Source: Janthinobacterium sp. FW305-129
GTDB taxonomy: Bacteria; Pseudomonadota; Gammaproteobacteria; Burkholderiales; Burkholderiaceae_D
Length of the DNA: 64,000 nt
Direction of reading: 5' to 3'
Assembly (NCBI RefSeq): GCF_020858115.1
Contig: NZ_JACYMM010000002.1
Coordinates: 544,612-608,611 of the forward strand
Shown one piece after another: positions 20,441-31,535 of this stretch (the first letter of the stretch is position 1; every line of letters starts with the position of its first letter). The notes under the pieces are model-generated. The model was given only the letters and a program-made list of their open reading frames with translations. It ran no database searches and was not told the origin of the DNA. Both the position numbers and the translations under genes were made by a program.

Positions 20441-21943
20441 TCACTTCATCTGGGGAAAAGCAAATTCCACACCAGCGCTTGCCGTGTTCGGCCAGCGCTG
20501 CATCACGGCCTTGTGACGCGTGTAGAAGCGCACGCCTTCGGGGCCATACGCGTGGTGGTCGCCGAACATGCTGCGCTTCCAGCCACCAAAGCTGTTGAAG
20601 GCCATCGGCACGGGCAAGGGGATGTTGACGCCCACCATGCCGACCTGAATCTGGCGCACGAATTCGCGCGCCACGCCGCCGTCGCGCGTGTAGATGGCCA
20701 CGCCGTTGCCATACTCGTTGGCGTTGATCAGCTCCACTGCCTGCACCACGTCAGGACACCGCAGCACGCACAGCACGGGGCCGAAAATTTCTTCCTTGTA
20801 GATTCTCATGTCGCGCGTCACGTGGTCGAACAAGGTGCCGCCGACGAAGAAGCCGTTCTCGCGGCCCGCCACCACGTGGTTGCGGCCATCGACGACCAAG
20901 GTGGCGCCCTGCTCCACGCCCGAGGCGATGAGTTTTTCGATCCGCTGCTTGGCCGCCAGCGACACGACCGGGCCCATTTCCGCACCATCTTCCATGCCGT
21001 CGCGCACTTTCAGTGCGGCCGTGCGCGTTGCCAGTGCATCGATCAACTTGTCGCCCGCATCGCCCACGGCCACCACGACGGAGATGGCCATGCAGCGCTC
21101 GCCCGCCGAGCCGTAGGCCGCACCGATCAGCGCATCGACCGTCATGTCCATGTCCGCGTCGGGCATCACCACCATGTGGTTCTTCGCGCCGCCCAAAGCC
21201 TGCACGCGCTTGCCGCTGGCGCTGCCGCGCGCATAGATGTATTCGGCGATCGGCGTCGAGCCGACAAAGCTGATTGCCTGCACCATGGGGTGGTCGAGCA
21301 AGGCGTCGACGGTCACTTTATCGCCCTGCACCACGTTGAAGACGCCGTCGGGCAAGCCCGCTTCTTTCAGCAATTTCGCGTGCAGCAGGGAAGCGGACGG
21401 ATCGCGTTCGGACGGTTTCAAGACGAAGGTATTGCCGCAGGCAATCGCCACCGGGAACATCCACATCGGCACCATCACGGGGAAGTTGAATGGCGTGATG
21501 CCGGCCACCACGCCGAGCGCCTGGCGCATGGACCAGGCATCGATGCCGCGCGAAATCTGGTCCGTGAATTCGCCCTTTAACAATTGCGGGATGCCGACGG
21601 CAAATTCCACCATCTCGATGCCGCGCGCCACTTCGCCCTGGGCATCGGCAAAGGTCTTGCCATGCTCGCGCGTGAGCATGGCGGCAAATTCATCCGTGTG
21701 CTGCTGGCACAGCTGCAGGTAGCGGAACAGGACCCTGGCGCGCGTCAGCGGCGGCGTGGCCGACCACGAGGGAAAGGCGGCGGCGGCCGCCTGCACGGCC
21801 GCATCGACGTCTTCCACGGTGCCCAGCGCGACCCGGGCCACGGGTTCGCCCAGGGCGGGGTTGTAGACGTCGCCGTAGCGGCCGCTTTGGGTGTCGACTT
21901 TGGCGCCGTTGATGTAGTGGGTAATCGTGTCGAGATCGTTCAT
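20441..21943 (-). CDS. mmsA: CoA-acylating (methyl)malonate-semialdehyde dehydrogenase
   Basis: A 500-residue aldehyde dehydrogenase of the MmsA/IolA type, with [21 protein letters not shown] (about 144-164), [14 protein letters not shown] and the catalytic Cys in GERCMAISV near residue 285. It lacks the usual general-base ELGGK Glu motif, as CoA-acylating members do. It converts malonate semialdehyde to acetyl-CoA and methylmalonate semialdehyde to propionyl-CoA, the last step of uracil and thymine breakdown. It is eight bases downstream of the aminotransferase that makes its substrate. Confidence 0.92.
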   Translation of the reverse strand: MNDLDTITHYINGAKVDTQSGRYGDVYNPALGEPVARVALGTVEDVDAAVQAAAAAFPSWSATPPLTRARVLFRYLQLCQQHTDEFAAMLTREHGKTFADAQGEVARGIEMVEFAVGIPQLLKGEFTDQISRGIDAWSMRQALGVVAGITPFNFPVMVPMWMFPVAIACGNTFVLKPSERDPSASLLHAKLLKEAGLPDGVFNVVQGDKVTVDALLDHPMVQAISFVGSTPIAEYIYARGSASGKRVQALGGAKNHMVVMPDADMDMTVDALIGAAYGSAGERCMAISVVVAVGDAGDKLIDALATRTAALKVRDGMEDGAEMGPVVSLAAKQRIEKLIASGVEQGATLVVDGRNHVVAGRENGFFVGGTLFDHVTRDMRIYKEEIFGPVLCVLRCPDVVQAVELINANEYGNGVAIYTRDGGVAREFVRQIQVGMVGVNIPLPVPMAFNSFGGWKRSMFGDHHAYGPEGVRFYTRHKAVMQRWPNTASAGVEFAFPQMK

Positions 21944-21951
21944 GGTCTTCC

Positions 21952-23268
21952 TTAGTCGAGATTCTTTAATACCTTGGCCAGCTTGCCAAACAGCTCGTCG
22001 ATATGCTGTTTTTCCAGCACCAGCGGCGGCGACAGGGCGATGATGTCGCCCGTCGTGCGTATCAGCACGCCGTCGGCGAAGGCCTGCTTGAAGGCGTTGA
22101 AGGCGCGCGTGCCGGGCTTGCCGGCGATGGGATCGAGTTCGATGCCAGCGATCAGGCCGATGCTGCGCAAATCGATCACATGCGGCAAGCCTTTCAGCGA
22201 ATGCACGGCGTCGCTCCAGTACGCCTGCATCGCTTTAGCGTGGCCCAGGATGTCCTGCTCCTCGAACACCTGCAAGGTGGCCAGCGAGGCGGCGCAGGCC
22301 AGCGGGTGGCCGGAATACGTGTAGCCGTGGAACAGTTCGATGCCCGGTGGCGCATCCATGAAGGCGTCGTGGATGTACTTTTTGCTAAACACGGCACCCA
22401 TCGGCACCATGCCGTTGGTCAGGCCCTTGGCCGTCGTCATCAGGTCCGGCTCGACGTCGAAATAATCGGCGGCGAACGGCGTCGTCATGCGGCCGAAACC
22501 CGTGATGACTTCATCGAAAATCAAGAGGATGCCGTGCTTGGTGCACAGTTCGCGCAAGCGTTTCAGATAGCCTTTCGGCGGGATCAGCACGCCAGTGGAA
22601 CCGGCCACCGGTTCGACGATGACGGCGGCAATCGTCGATGCGTCGTGCAGGGCGACGATGCGTTCCAGCTCGTCGGCCAGGTGGGTGCCGTATTCGGGCT
22701 CGCCCACCGTGTAGGCGTTCTGATTCAGGTTGTGCGTGTGCGGCAGGTGGTCCACGCCCGGCAGCAGGGGGCCGAAGGTCTTGCGGTTACCGCCGATGCC
22801 GCCAACGGAAATGCCGCCGAAGCCCACGCCGTGGTAACCGCGTTCGCGGCCGATCAGGCGGGTGCGCGCGCCCTCGCCGCGCGCCCGGTGATAGGCCAGC
22901 GCGATCTTCAGGGCCGTATCTACGGCCTCGGAACCGGAGTTCGTATAAAACACGTGGCCAAATTTATGCCCCGTGTAATCCATCAGTTTTTCCGCCAGGT
23001 CGAAGGCGGCCGGATGGCCCATCTGGAAGGTCGGCGCGAAGTCGAGCTGGCCCACCATCTCGCGGATGGCGCCGACGATTTTCGGCTGCGCATGGCCGCA
23101 CGGCACGCACCACAATCCCGCCGTGCCATCGAGGATGGCGTTGCCATCGACGTCCTTGTAGTACATGCCTTCGGCCGACACCAGCAAGCGCGGATGGGCC
23201 TTGAAATCACGGTTATTCGTAAACGGCATCCAGAATGCCGACATCGATTCCGGCCTTGTTTCGTTCAT
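21952..23268 (-). CDS. omega-amino acid (beta-alanine) : pyruvate aminotransferase
   Basis: A 438-residue class III PLP aminotransferase. It shows [16 protein letters not shown], the PLP Asp loop [12 protein letters not shown] (about 240) and the Lys loop [17 protein letters not shown] (about 275). The N-terminal [10 protein letters not shown] resembles omega-amino acid:pyruvate transaminases. In this operon it most likely converts beta-alanine and beta-aminoisobutyrate to the semialdehydes used by MmsA. It is the first gene of the leftward pyrimidine operon and faces the MocR regulator. AAGGAGAA lies just before the ATG. Confidence 0.9.
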   Translation of the reverse strand: MNETRPESMSAFWMPFTNNRDFKAHPRLLVSAEGMYYKDVDGNAILDGTAGLWCVPCGHAQPKIVGAIREMVGQLDFAPTFQMGHPAAFDLAEKLMDYTGHKFGHVFYTNSGSEAVDTALKIALAYHRARGEGARTRLIGRERGYHGVGFGGISVGGIGGNRKTFGPLLPGVDHLPHTHNLNQNAYTVGEPEYGTHLADELERIVALHDASTIAAVIVEPVAGSTGVLIPPKGYLKRLRELCTKHGILLIFDEVITGFGRMTTPFAADYFDVEPDLMTTAKGLTNGMVPMGAVFSKKYIHDAFMDAPPGIELFHGYTYSGHPLACAASLATLQVFEEQDILGHAKAMQAYWSDAVHSLKGLPHVIDLRSIGLIAGIELDPIAGKPGTRAFNAFKQAFADGVLIRTTGDIIALSPPLVLEKQHIDELFGKLAKVLKNLD

Positions 23269-23330
23269 GACCTTCTCCTTGGGATGGGCTGGCGCGGGGC
23301 CAGGATCGTTTTTGACGAAGCGTAAAATAA

Positions 23331-23346
23331 TTTACCAGTTGGCAAA
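23331..23346. promoter_or_regulatory. imperfect palindrome between aminotransferase and MocR genes
   Basis: TTTACCA-GT-TGGCAAA, seven-base arms with one mismatch, 62 bases before the aminotransferase start. It is a candidate operator for the divergent MocR or the RutR-like repressor; nothing else supports it. Confidence 0.35.
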
Positions 23347-23456
23347 AAGCTGATGTAATAATAGACAGGCCATCCCCAATGGCACAGATACACAAACGGC
23401 AAAACATCCCAACCGTACAGGTCGAAAAACCACTACAGTTTTGTGCAAGGCAGCAT

Positions 23457-24926
23457 ATGGAGCCACCGGTAACACACAAGGTGAAGCAGGACGAGGGCGA
23501 CGGCAATGCCAGCGGCTGGCCCGTGCTCGACATCGACCGCCAGAAAAAGGGCGGCCTGGTCGAGCAGATCGTCGTCGCCATCAGCGTCATGGTGGGCAGC
23601 CGCGCCCTGCGCATCGGCACGCGCATGCCGTCCGTGCGCCAGTTCGCCCGCTGCAATGGCGTGTCGACCTTTACCGTCGTCGAATCGTACGACCGCCTGG
23701 TCAACCTCGGCCTACTGTCGTCGCGGCGAGGTTCCGGCTATTTCGTCGCGCGCCACGATATCGCCGCCTCGCCGCAGGCAAGCATCCACGCCAGTCCCAC
23801 CGCCATCGATGCCCTCACGCCGGACCTGTATTCGGGCGTGTCCGACGCCCTGCCGGTGGGGGCGGGCTGGCTGCCGCCCGAGATGTATGGCGAGGCGACC
23901 GTGCTCGACGCCGTGCGCCAGGCCATGCGCATTCCCGCCAGCCGCCTGCGCGGCTATGGCCACCCGCTGGGCTTTCCTTCGCTGCGCCAGCACCTTGCAA
24001 CATGCCTGTCGGAAGAGCTGTTCCAGGTGGAACCGGACCAGGTCTTGCTGACGCACGGCGCCACGCATGCTTTTGACTTGATCCTGCGCAGCCTGACCAA
24101 GCCGGGCGACACGGTGCTGGTGGAAGACCCCGGCTACAGCAACCTGCAGTCGCTGATACGCCACCACGGTTGCATCCCCGTGGGCATTGCCCGCGGCGAG
24201 GCAGGCCTCGATCTCGATGCGCTGGCCGTTGAAGCCGCGCGCACGCAGCCGAAACTCATGTTCGTCAACACGGTGCTGCAAAATCCGCTCGGTACTTCCT
24301 TGAGCCAGGCGCAGGCGCACCGCCTGCTGGCGCTGGCCGAGCAATTCGATTTCTGGCTGGTGGAGGACGATATCTACCGCGAACTGGCGGCGCGCGGCGA
24401 AGCGTCGCTGGCGGCGATGGATGGCTTGCGCCGCGTGATCCGCGTGGGCAGTTTTTCCAAGACCCTGTCGCCCGTGCTGCGCGTGGGGTCGATTTGCGCC
24501 TCGCCACCGCTGGTGGCCGAACTGGTGCGCGTAAAAATGCTGGCGGGACTGACGACGTCGGAAATCAACGAGCGCGCCGTCTACCACGCCATCTGCGCGC
24601 GGCCCTACAAGCGCATGGTGGAACGCCTCGTGGCGCAGCTCGATGCGGCCCGCGAGCGCAGCATCGACGGCCTGGCGCAGGCGGGCATGGCGCCCGTGGC
24701 GCGGCCCCGCGGCGGCATGTTCGTCAGCGCCGGCTGGCCCGACGTGCAAACGCCGGAATGGAATGGCAAGATCATCGCCGACATGGCCTTGAAGGCGGGC
24801 ATCCTGCTGTCGCCGAACGAGTTTTTCATGCTGCGCGCGCCCGAGACGGTGTGGTTCCGCTTCAACGTGGCCTATACCGATACCCCCGTGCTGCAGGCCT
24901 TCCTGCAATCGATACGCCCACGCTAA
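23457..24926 (+). CDS. MocR-type regulator (GntR helix-turn-helix fused to aminotransferase domain)
   Basis: A 489-residue protein. The N-terminal GntR winged helix (GTRMPSVRQFARCNGVSTFTV and GLLSSRRGSGYFV) is joined to a fold-type I aminotransferase domain with HGATHAFDLIL, NPLGTS, DIYRELA and the PLP Lys loop SFSKTLSP. MocR proteins bind PLP and an amine to sense metabolites. Divergent placement from the beta-alanine aminotransferase operon suggests it responds to beta-alanine or a related amino acid. I chose the ATG at 23457, which has AAGG seven bases before it; an in-frame ATG at 23379 would add 26 residues. Confidence 0.88.
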   Translation: MEPPVTHKVKQDEGDGNASGWPVLDIDRQKKGGLVEQIVVAISVMVGSRALRIGTRMPSVRQFARCNGVSTFTVVESYDRLVNLGLLSSRRGSGYFVARHDIAASPQASIHASPTAIDALTPDLYSGVSDALPVGAGWLPPEMYGEATVLDAVRQAMRIPASRLRGYGHPLGFPSLRQHLATCLSEELFQVEPDQVLLTHGATHAFDLILRSLTKPGDTVLVEDPGYSNLQSLIRHHGCIPVGIARGEAGLDLDALAVEAARTQPKLMFVNTVLQNPLGTSLSQAQAHRLLALAEQFDFWLVEDDIYRELAARGEASLAAMDGLRRVIRVGSFSKTLSPVLRVGSICASPPLVAELVRVKMLAGLTTSEINERAVYHAICARPYKRMVERLVAQLDAARERSIDGLAQAGMAPVARPRGGMFVSAGWPDVQTPEWNGKIIADMALKAGILLSPNEFFMLRAPETVWFRFNVAYTDTPVLQAFLQSIRPR

Positions 24927-24936
24927 AGAACCCGCC

Positions 24937-25614
24937 ATGGCCAGCGACAAATCCCCTGCCCTTCCCGTGAAAAATGCTGGCGGCAGGCGCCTGCAAAACC
25001 GCGACCGCCTGGAAGCGGACATCCTGGAGCAAGCCGTGCGCGCCTTCGCGGAAAGCGGCTATGAAGGCGCGTCGATCGCCACCATCGCCGAGCGGGCCGG
25101 CCTGTCGAAGCAAAACCTGATGTACTACTTCCCGTCCAAGCAGCTGCTGTACCAGCGCGTGCTCGACGACGTGCTCGACGACTGGCTGGCGCGCATGGAA
25201 TCGCTGGCCAATGAACACGACGAGCCGCGCGACGTGCTGCGCGCGTATATCGGCGCCAAGCTGCGTTTTTCGCGCGAACAGCCATGGGCCTCGCGCGTGT
25301 ATGCGCTGGAAGTGATCAATGGCGCGCCCCTGTACGGGGCACAGATACGAGAAAGAGTCGTGCCCCTGCTGCGCAAGGATATCGCCGTCTTCGAAGCCTG
25401 GATCGCGGCCGGCCGGATCGCACCCGTCAACGCCACGCACCTGATGTTCGCCATCTGGGCCATGACCCAGTCGTATGCGGATTTTTCGGCACAGATGGCC
25501 CTGGTGCTGGAGCGCAAGCAGCTTACGCGCAAGGATTACGAGGATGCAGAAATTCTGCTCACGCACATGGTGCAGGCCGCCATCGCCCTGCCTGCGGCAG
25601 CACCGGGCACGTGA
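24937..25614 (+). CDS. rutR: TetR-family regulator, RutR-like
   Basis: A 225-residue TetR protein with the N-terminal helix-turn-helix GASIATIAERAGLSKQNLMYYFPSKQLLY and an all-helical effector domain resembling RutR. RutR senses uracil and thymine and represses pyrimidine use. Here it follows the MocR gene by ten bases and both face the pyrimidine operon, so it is a strong candidate repressor of that operon. The ligand assignment rests on family likeness and context. Confidence 0.78.
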   Translation: MASDKSPALPVKNAGGRRLQNRDRLEADILEQAVRAFAESGYEGASIATIAERAGLSKQNLMYYFPSKQLLYQRVLDDVLDDWLARMESLANEHDEPRDVLRAYIGAKLRFSREQPWASRVYALEVINGAPLYGAQIRERVVPLLRKDIAVFEAWIAAGRIAPVNATHLMFAIWAMTQSYADFSAQMALVLERKQLTRKDYEDAEILLTHMVQAAIALPAAAPGT

Positions 25615-25705
25615 CGAAATTTCCAAGGAACAATCTGGCAGTGATAGCATGGCGCGCTGGAGCGTTTGCACGGGCGGCGCCATATCGACAGGATAAGGAA
25701 CAGGC

Positions 25706-26221
25706 ATGAAACAATGGTCATCGGCGCGCACCGCGTCATTGCTGGGCAAAGCTGTCTGCGCGGCCCTGCTGGCAGCGGCATCCACGGCACAGGCGCAGAC
25801 AGTCGGCATGATAGACAACCAGCCGCTGAGCGAAACCTGGCTTAACGCGGGCTTTTATTCGTATCACTTTCAGCGCGACAAGAACCTGAACGACAGCAAT
25901 CCGGGCCTGGGTGCCGAATACCGCTTTTCCACGGTCGCCTCGGCCACGGCCGGTCGCTTCTACAATAGCGACCGCGCCTATTCGAACTACCTGGGCGTGT
26001 ACTATCAGCCGATCAAGGTGGGCCCGCTGCGCGTCGGCGCCGTCGTTGGCGGCTTCAGCGGCTATCCGAAGATGCGCGACGGCGGCTGGTTCCCGGCCCT
26101 GGTGCCCACCATCAGCTATGAATACCAGCGCGTGGGCGTGAATATCGCCATCGTGCCGTCCTACAAGGATCGCCTGTATGGCGCCCTCAGCTTCCAGCTG
26201 AAACTGAAGGTCTTCGAGTAA
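25706..26221 (+). CDS. small predicted outer-membrane beta-barrel protein
   Basis: A 171-residue protein with a signal peptide ending near STAQAQ (about residue 32). The rest alternates aromatic and polar residues in short strands (WLNAGFYSYHFQR, LGAEYRF, NYLGVYYQPI, VGAVVGGFSGY, TISYEYQRVGVNIAIVPSY) and ends LKLKVFE. This looks like an eight-stranded outer-membrane barrel of the PagP or OmpW size class. I do not recognise the exact family. AAGGAACAGG precedes the ATG. It lies 91 bases after rutR with no clear tie to it. Confidence 0.65.
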   Translation: MKQWSSARTASLLGKAVCAALLAAASTAQAQTVGMIDNQPLSETWLNAGFYSYHFQRDKNLNDSNPGLGAEYRFSTVASATAGRFYNSDRAYSNYLGVYYQPIKVGPLRVGAVVGGFSGYPKMRDGGWFPALVPTISYEYQRVGVNIAIVPSYKDRLYGALSFQLKLKVFE

Positions 26222-26362
26222 CCGTTTGTCTTCGCCTGTCGCCGTTCGGTGCGCCATTCCTGCCATTCGTCGCATAGGCGATGTCTGACAGCAAGGTTTT
26301 GCCTATAGTGGATTCATCGCCAGCCTGCATACGCAGCGGCCCACACACGACAGGAGAACGGC

Positions 26363-26632
26363 ATGAAAGACATCAATCCGGCACCGGGCGGCACTTCCTT
26401 CAGCGCAATCTGGAACGAGCTGTGCGCTTATGCGCGCCAGGGAATGGCCGCCCTGCGCGCCATGTCCTGGCCCATGCTGCTGGCGTGCTGCCTGGGCCTG
26501 GCGTTTCTGATCACCATCTTGCCGCTGGCTATCATGCTGTTTGCCCTCGTCATGCTGCTGAAATGGGCAAGCAACAGCGACGATGCCGGCGCGGAACAGA
26601 AAGCGGCGGACTCACAGCAATCGCCGCAATAA
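26363..26632 (+). CDS. small single-pass membrane protein, function unknown
   Basis: An 89-residue protein with one long hydrophobic stretch (about residues 40-65, MLLACCLGLAFLITILPL onward) and charged ends. CAGGAG lies before the ATG, which supports translation. No family is recognised. It stands alone between the barrel gene and the VOC gene. Confidence 0.6.
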   Translation: MKDINPAPGGTSFSAIWNELCAYARQGMAALRAMSWPMLLACCLGLAFLITILPLAIMLFALVMLLKWASNSDDAGAEQKAADSQQSPQ

Positions 26633-26792
26633 AAATTTGCGCCGTAGCAAGAGTGCAATGATTATTCTATGGCAATATGGATGGGCACAGCACTGACCAG
26701 CATCAAACCCATTCCGATGGATGGGGTTGATACGGAACGCCACGCAGTATCCATGATCGAAGCTACTCCCCCACAGCCATAGGAGTTTTCTG

Positions 26793-27215
26793 ATGACCAC
26801 GATAGCAAAAGCTACAGTAAATACGACCATTCCCTGCCTGCGCTACCATGACGCGCCCGCCGCCATCGAATGGCTGTGCAAGGCGCTCGGTTTTGAAAAA
26901 CAATTGATCGTGCCTGACGGCAACGGTGGCGTCGCGCACGCCCAGCTCAGCTTTGGAAACGGCATGGTCATGGTGGCGCCGGTCCTCGACAGCGACTATG
27001 GCCGCCTGATGAAACTGCCCAGTGAAATCGGCGGCGCCAACACGCAAAATTGCTACCTGGTCGTCAACGACGCCGACGCCGTCTACCGTAGCGCGCGCGA
27101 AGCCGGCGCCGAGATCGTGCTCGACATCAAGGATGAAGATTACGGCGGACGGGGCTTTACCTGCCGCGACCCGGAAGGCCACATCTGGAGCCTGGGCACC
27201 TACGATCCATGGTAA
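26793..27215 (+). CDS. VOC-family (glyoxalase/bleomycin-resistance fold) protein
   Basis: A 140-residue protein of the vicinal-oxygen-chelate fold: TIPCLRYHDAPAAIEWLCKALGF at the N-terminus, AHAQLSFGNGMVMV, and a late GGRGFTCRDPEGHIWSLGTY. The pattern is closest to PhnB/YdeH-like proteins. Members act as glyoxalases, dioxygenases or binding proteins; no specific activity can be assigned. AGGAG precedes the start, and the downstream dipeptidase start lies 11 bases after the stop. Confidence 0.82.
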   Translation: MTTIAKATVNTTIPCLRYHDAPAAIEWLCKALGFEKQLIVPDGNGGVAHAQLSFGNGMVMVAPVLDSDYGRLMKLPSEIGGANTQNCYLVVNDADAVYRSAREAGAEIVLDIKDEDYGGRGFTCRDPEGHIWSLGTYDPW

Positions 27216-27226
27216 AACGGAGAACA

Positions 27227-30016
<2,790 letters not shown>

Positions 30017-30047
30017 TTGCTTATCTATCTGTAAAACCCGCGAAAGG

Positions 30048-30117
30048 CCGGGGTCAGACCCTCAGGGGGAATGCGTTCCAATGGGACGCATTCCAATCCT
30101 GCAAGGACTGACCCCAG
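30048..30117. repeat. GGGGTCAGACCC-type palindromic repeat, copy A (long form)
   Basis: CCGGGGTCAGACCCTC opens the element and GGACTGACCCCAG closes it. Between them sits a second inverted repeat with arms GGAATGCGTTCC and GGGACGCATTCC (11 of 12 pair). It lies between cdd and deoA and resembles copies B and C in this window. Confidence 0.7.
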
Positions 30118-30137
30118 ATTTTGCTTCTAGGGTTAAG

Positions 30138-31460
30138 TTATGGTCGAATGGTACGATAAATCACCGGATTGCCCGCCAGCGCCACGGCGCTGATGGTATA
30201 CGCTTCCTGGATTTCCTTGACGGCTTGCTGCGCCGCCTCTTCCGTGCGCGCGTGCACCATGGCCAGCGGCTGGCCAACGGCCACCTGCTCGCCCAGGCCC
30301 ACGAGGTCCGTCAGGCCGACGGCGAAATCGATGCTGTCCGTCGGACGGCGGCGGCCACCGCCCAGGGCCACCACGGCCAGGCCGATGGCGCGGCAATCGC
30401 GCACGTTGGCAAAGCCGGCCGACAGCGCCGGTGCCGGCACGACGAACGGTGCCTGTTCCAGGTGTTTGTCCGGGTTCTCGACCAGGTCAGCCGGACCGCC
30501 CAGGGCCGCTACCATGCGCGCAAAGCGCTCGGCCGCCGCGCCCGAATCGAGGGAGGCGGTCAGTTTCACGCGCGCGTCCTCTTCCGTGGCGGCCAGGCCG
30601 CCCAGCACCAGCATCTCGGCGCACAGCGACAAGGTGACTTCGTGCAGGCGCGCGGGACGCGAACGGCCCGTCAGGTAATCCATGGCGCCGCGCACTTCCA
30701 GCGCATTGCCGGCGTATGGCGCCAGCGACTCGTTCATGTCCGTCAGAATCGCCGACGTCTGCATGCCCGCGCCATTGCCGACGGCGACGATGCTCTCGGC
30801 CAGTTCCACCGACTTGTCGTAGGTCGGCATGAAGGCGCCGCTGCCCACTTTCACGTCCATCACCAGCGCGTCCAGGCCGGCCGACAGTTTCTTCGACAGG
30901 ATGGAGCCGGTGATCATCGCCACCGATTCCACCGTGGCGGTGACGTCGCGGATGCTGTAGAAGCGCTTGTCGGCCGGTGCCAGCTGCGCCGTCTGGCCAA
31001 TGATGGCCACGCCGATCTCCTGCACCACCTTGCGGAACAGTGCATTGTCCGGCACCGTGCAGTAGCCGGGAATGGCGTCGAACTTGTCGAGGGTGCCGCC
31101 CGTGTGGCCCAGGCCGCGGCCCGAGATCATCGGCACGTAGCCGCCGCATGCGGCGACCATGGGCCCCAGCAGCAGGGAGACGACGTCGCCCACGCCGCCC
31201 GTCGAATGCTTGTCGACGATGGGCCCCGGCAGGTTCAGCGAGCGCCAGTCCAGCACCTGGCCGGAATCGCGCATGGCCAGGGTGAACGCCACGCGCTCGT
31301 CCATGTTCATGTCGTTGAAATAGACGGCCATGCCCAGCGCCGCGATCTGGCCTTCGCTGACGCTGCCGTCAGTGATGCCGCGCACGAAAAACTGGATTTC
31401 CTCGGCGCTCAAGACGCCCTTGTCGCGCTTCTTGCGGATGATTTCCTGGATCAAAAACAT
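30138..31460 (-). CDS. deoA: thymidine phosphorylase
   Basis: A 440-residue nucleoside phosphorylase II with the signature [25 protein letters not shown] near residue 83 and KVGSGAFM with catalytic Lys near 190. It splits thymidine (and deoxyuridine) with phosphate to the base and deoxyribose-1-phosphate. Length and motifs match E. coli DeoA. CGGAG precedes the ATG. It is downstream of the aldehyde dehydrogenase, with repeat copy B in the 75-base gap, and upstream of cdd. Confidence 0.95.
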   Translation of the reverse strand: MFLIQEIIRKKRDKGVLSAEEIQFFVRGITDGSVSEGQIAALGMAVYFNDMNMDERVAFTLAMRDSGQVLDWRSLNLPGPIVDKHSTGGVGDVVSLLLGPMVAACGGYVPMISGRGLGHTGGTLDKFDAIPGYCTVPDNALFRKVVQEIGVAIIGQTAQLAPADKRFYSIRDVTATVESVAMITGSILSKKLSAGLDALVMDVKVGSGAFMPTYDKSVELAESIVAVGNGAGMQTSAILTDMNESLAPYAGNALEVRGAMDYLTGRSRPARLHEVTLSLCAEMLVLGGLAATEEDARVKLTASLDSGAAAERFARMVAALGGPADLVENPDKHLEQAPFVVPAPALSAGFANVRDCRAIGLAVVALGGGRRRPTDSIDFAVGLTDLVGLGEQVAVGQPLAMVHARTEEAAQQAVKEIQEAYTISAVALAGNPVIYRTIRP

Positions 31461-31483
31461 GAATTAACTCCGATCATAATAGA

Positions 31484-31514
31484 CTGGGGTCAGTCCCTAA
31501 GGTTCTGACCCCAG
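31484..31514. repeat. GGGGTCAGACCC-type palindromic repeat, copy B
   Basis: CTGGGGTCAGTCCCTAAGG followed by TTCTGACCCCAG: a short inverted element with the same GGGGTCAG / CTGACCCC ends as copies A and C. It lies between deoA and the aldehyde dehydrogenase gene. Confidence 0.7.
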
Positions 31515-31535
31515 CTTTGCAACTCCAGTTGTCAA

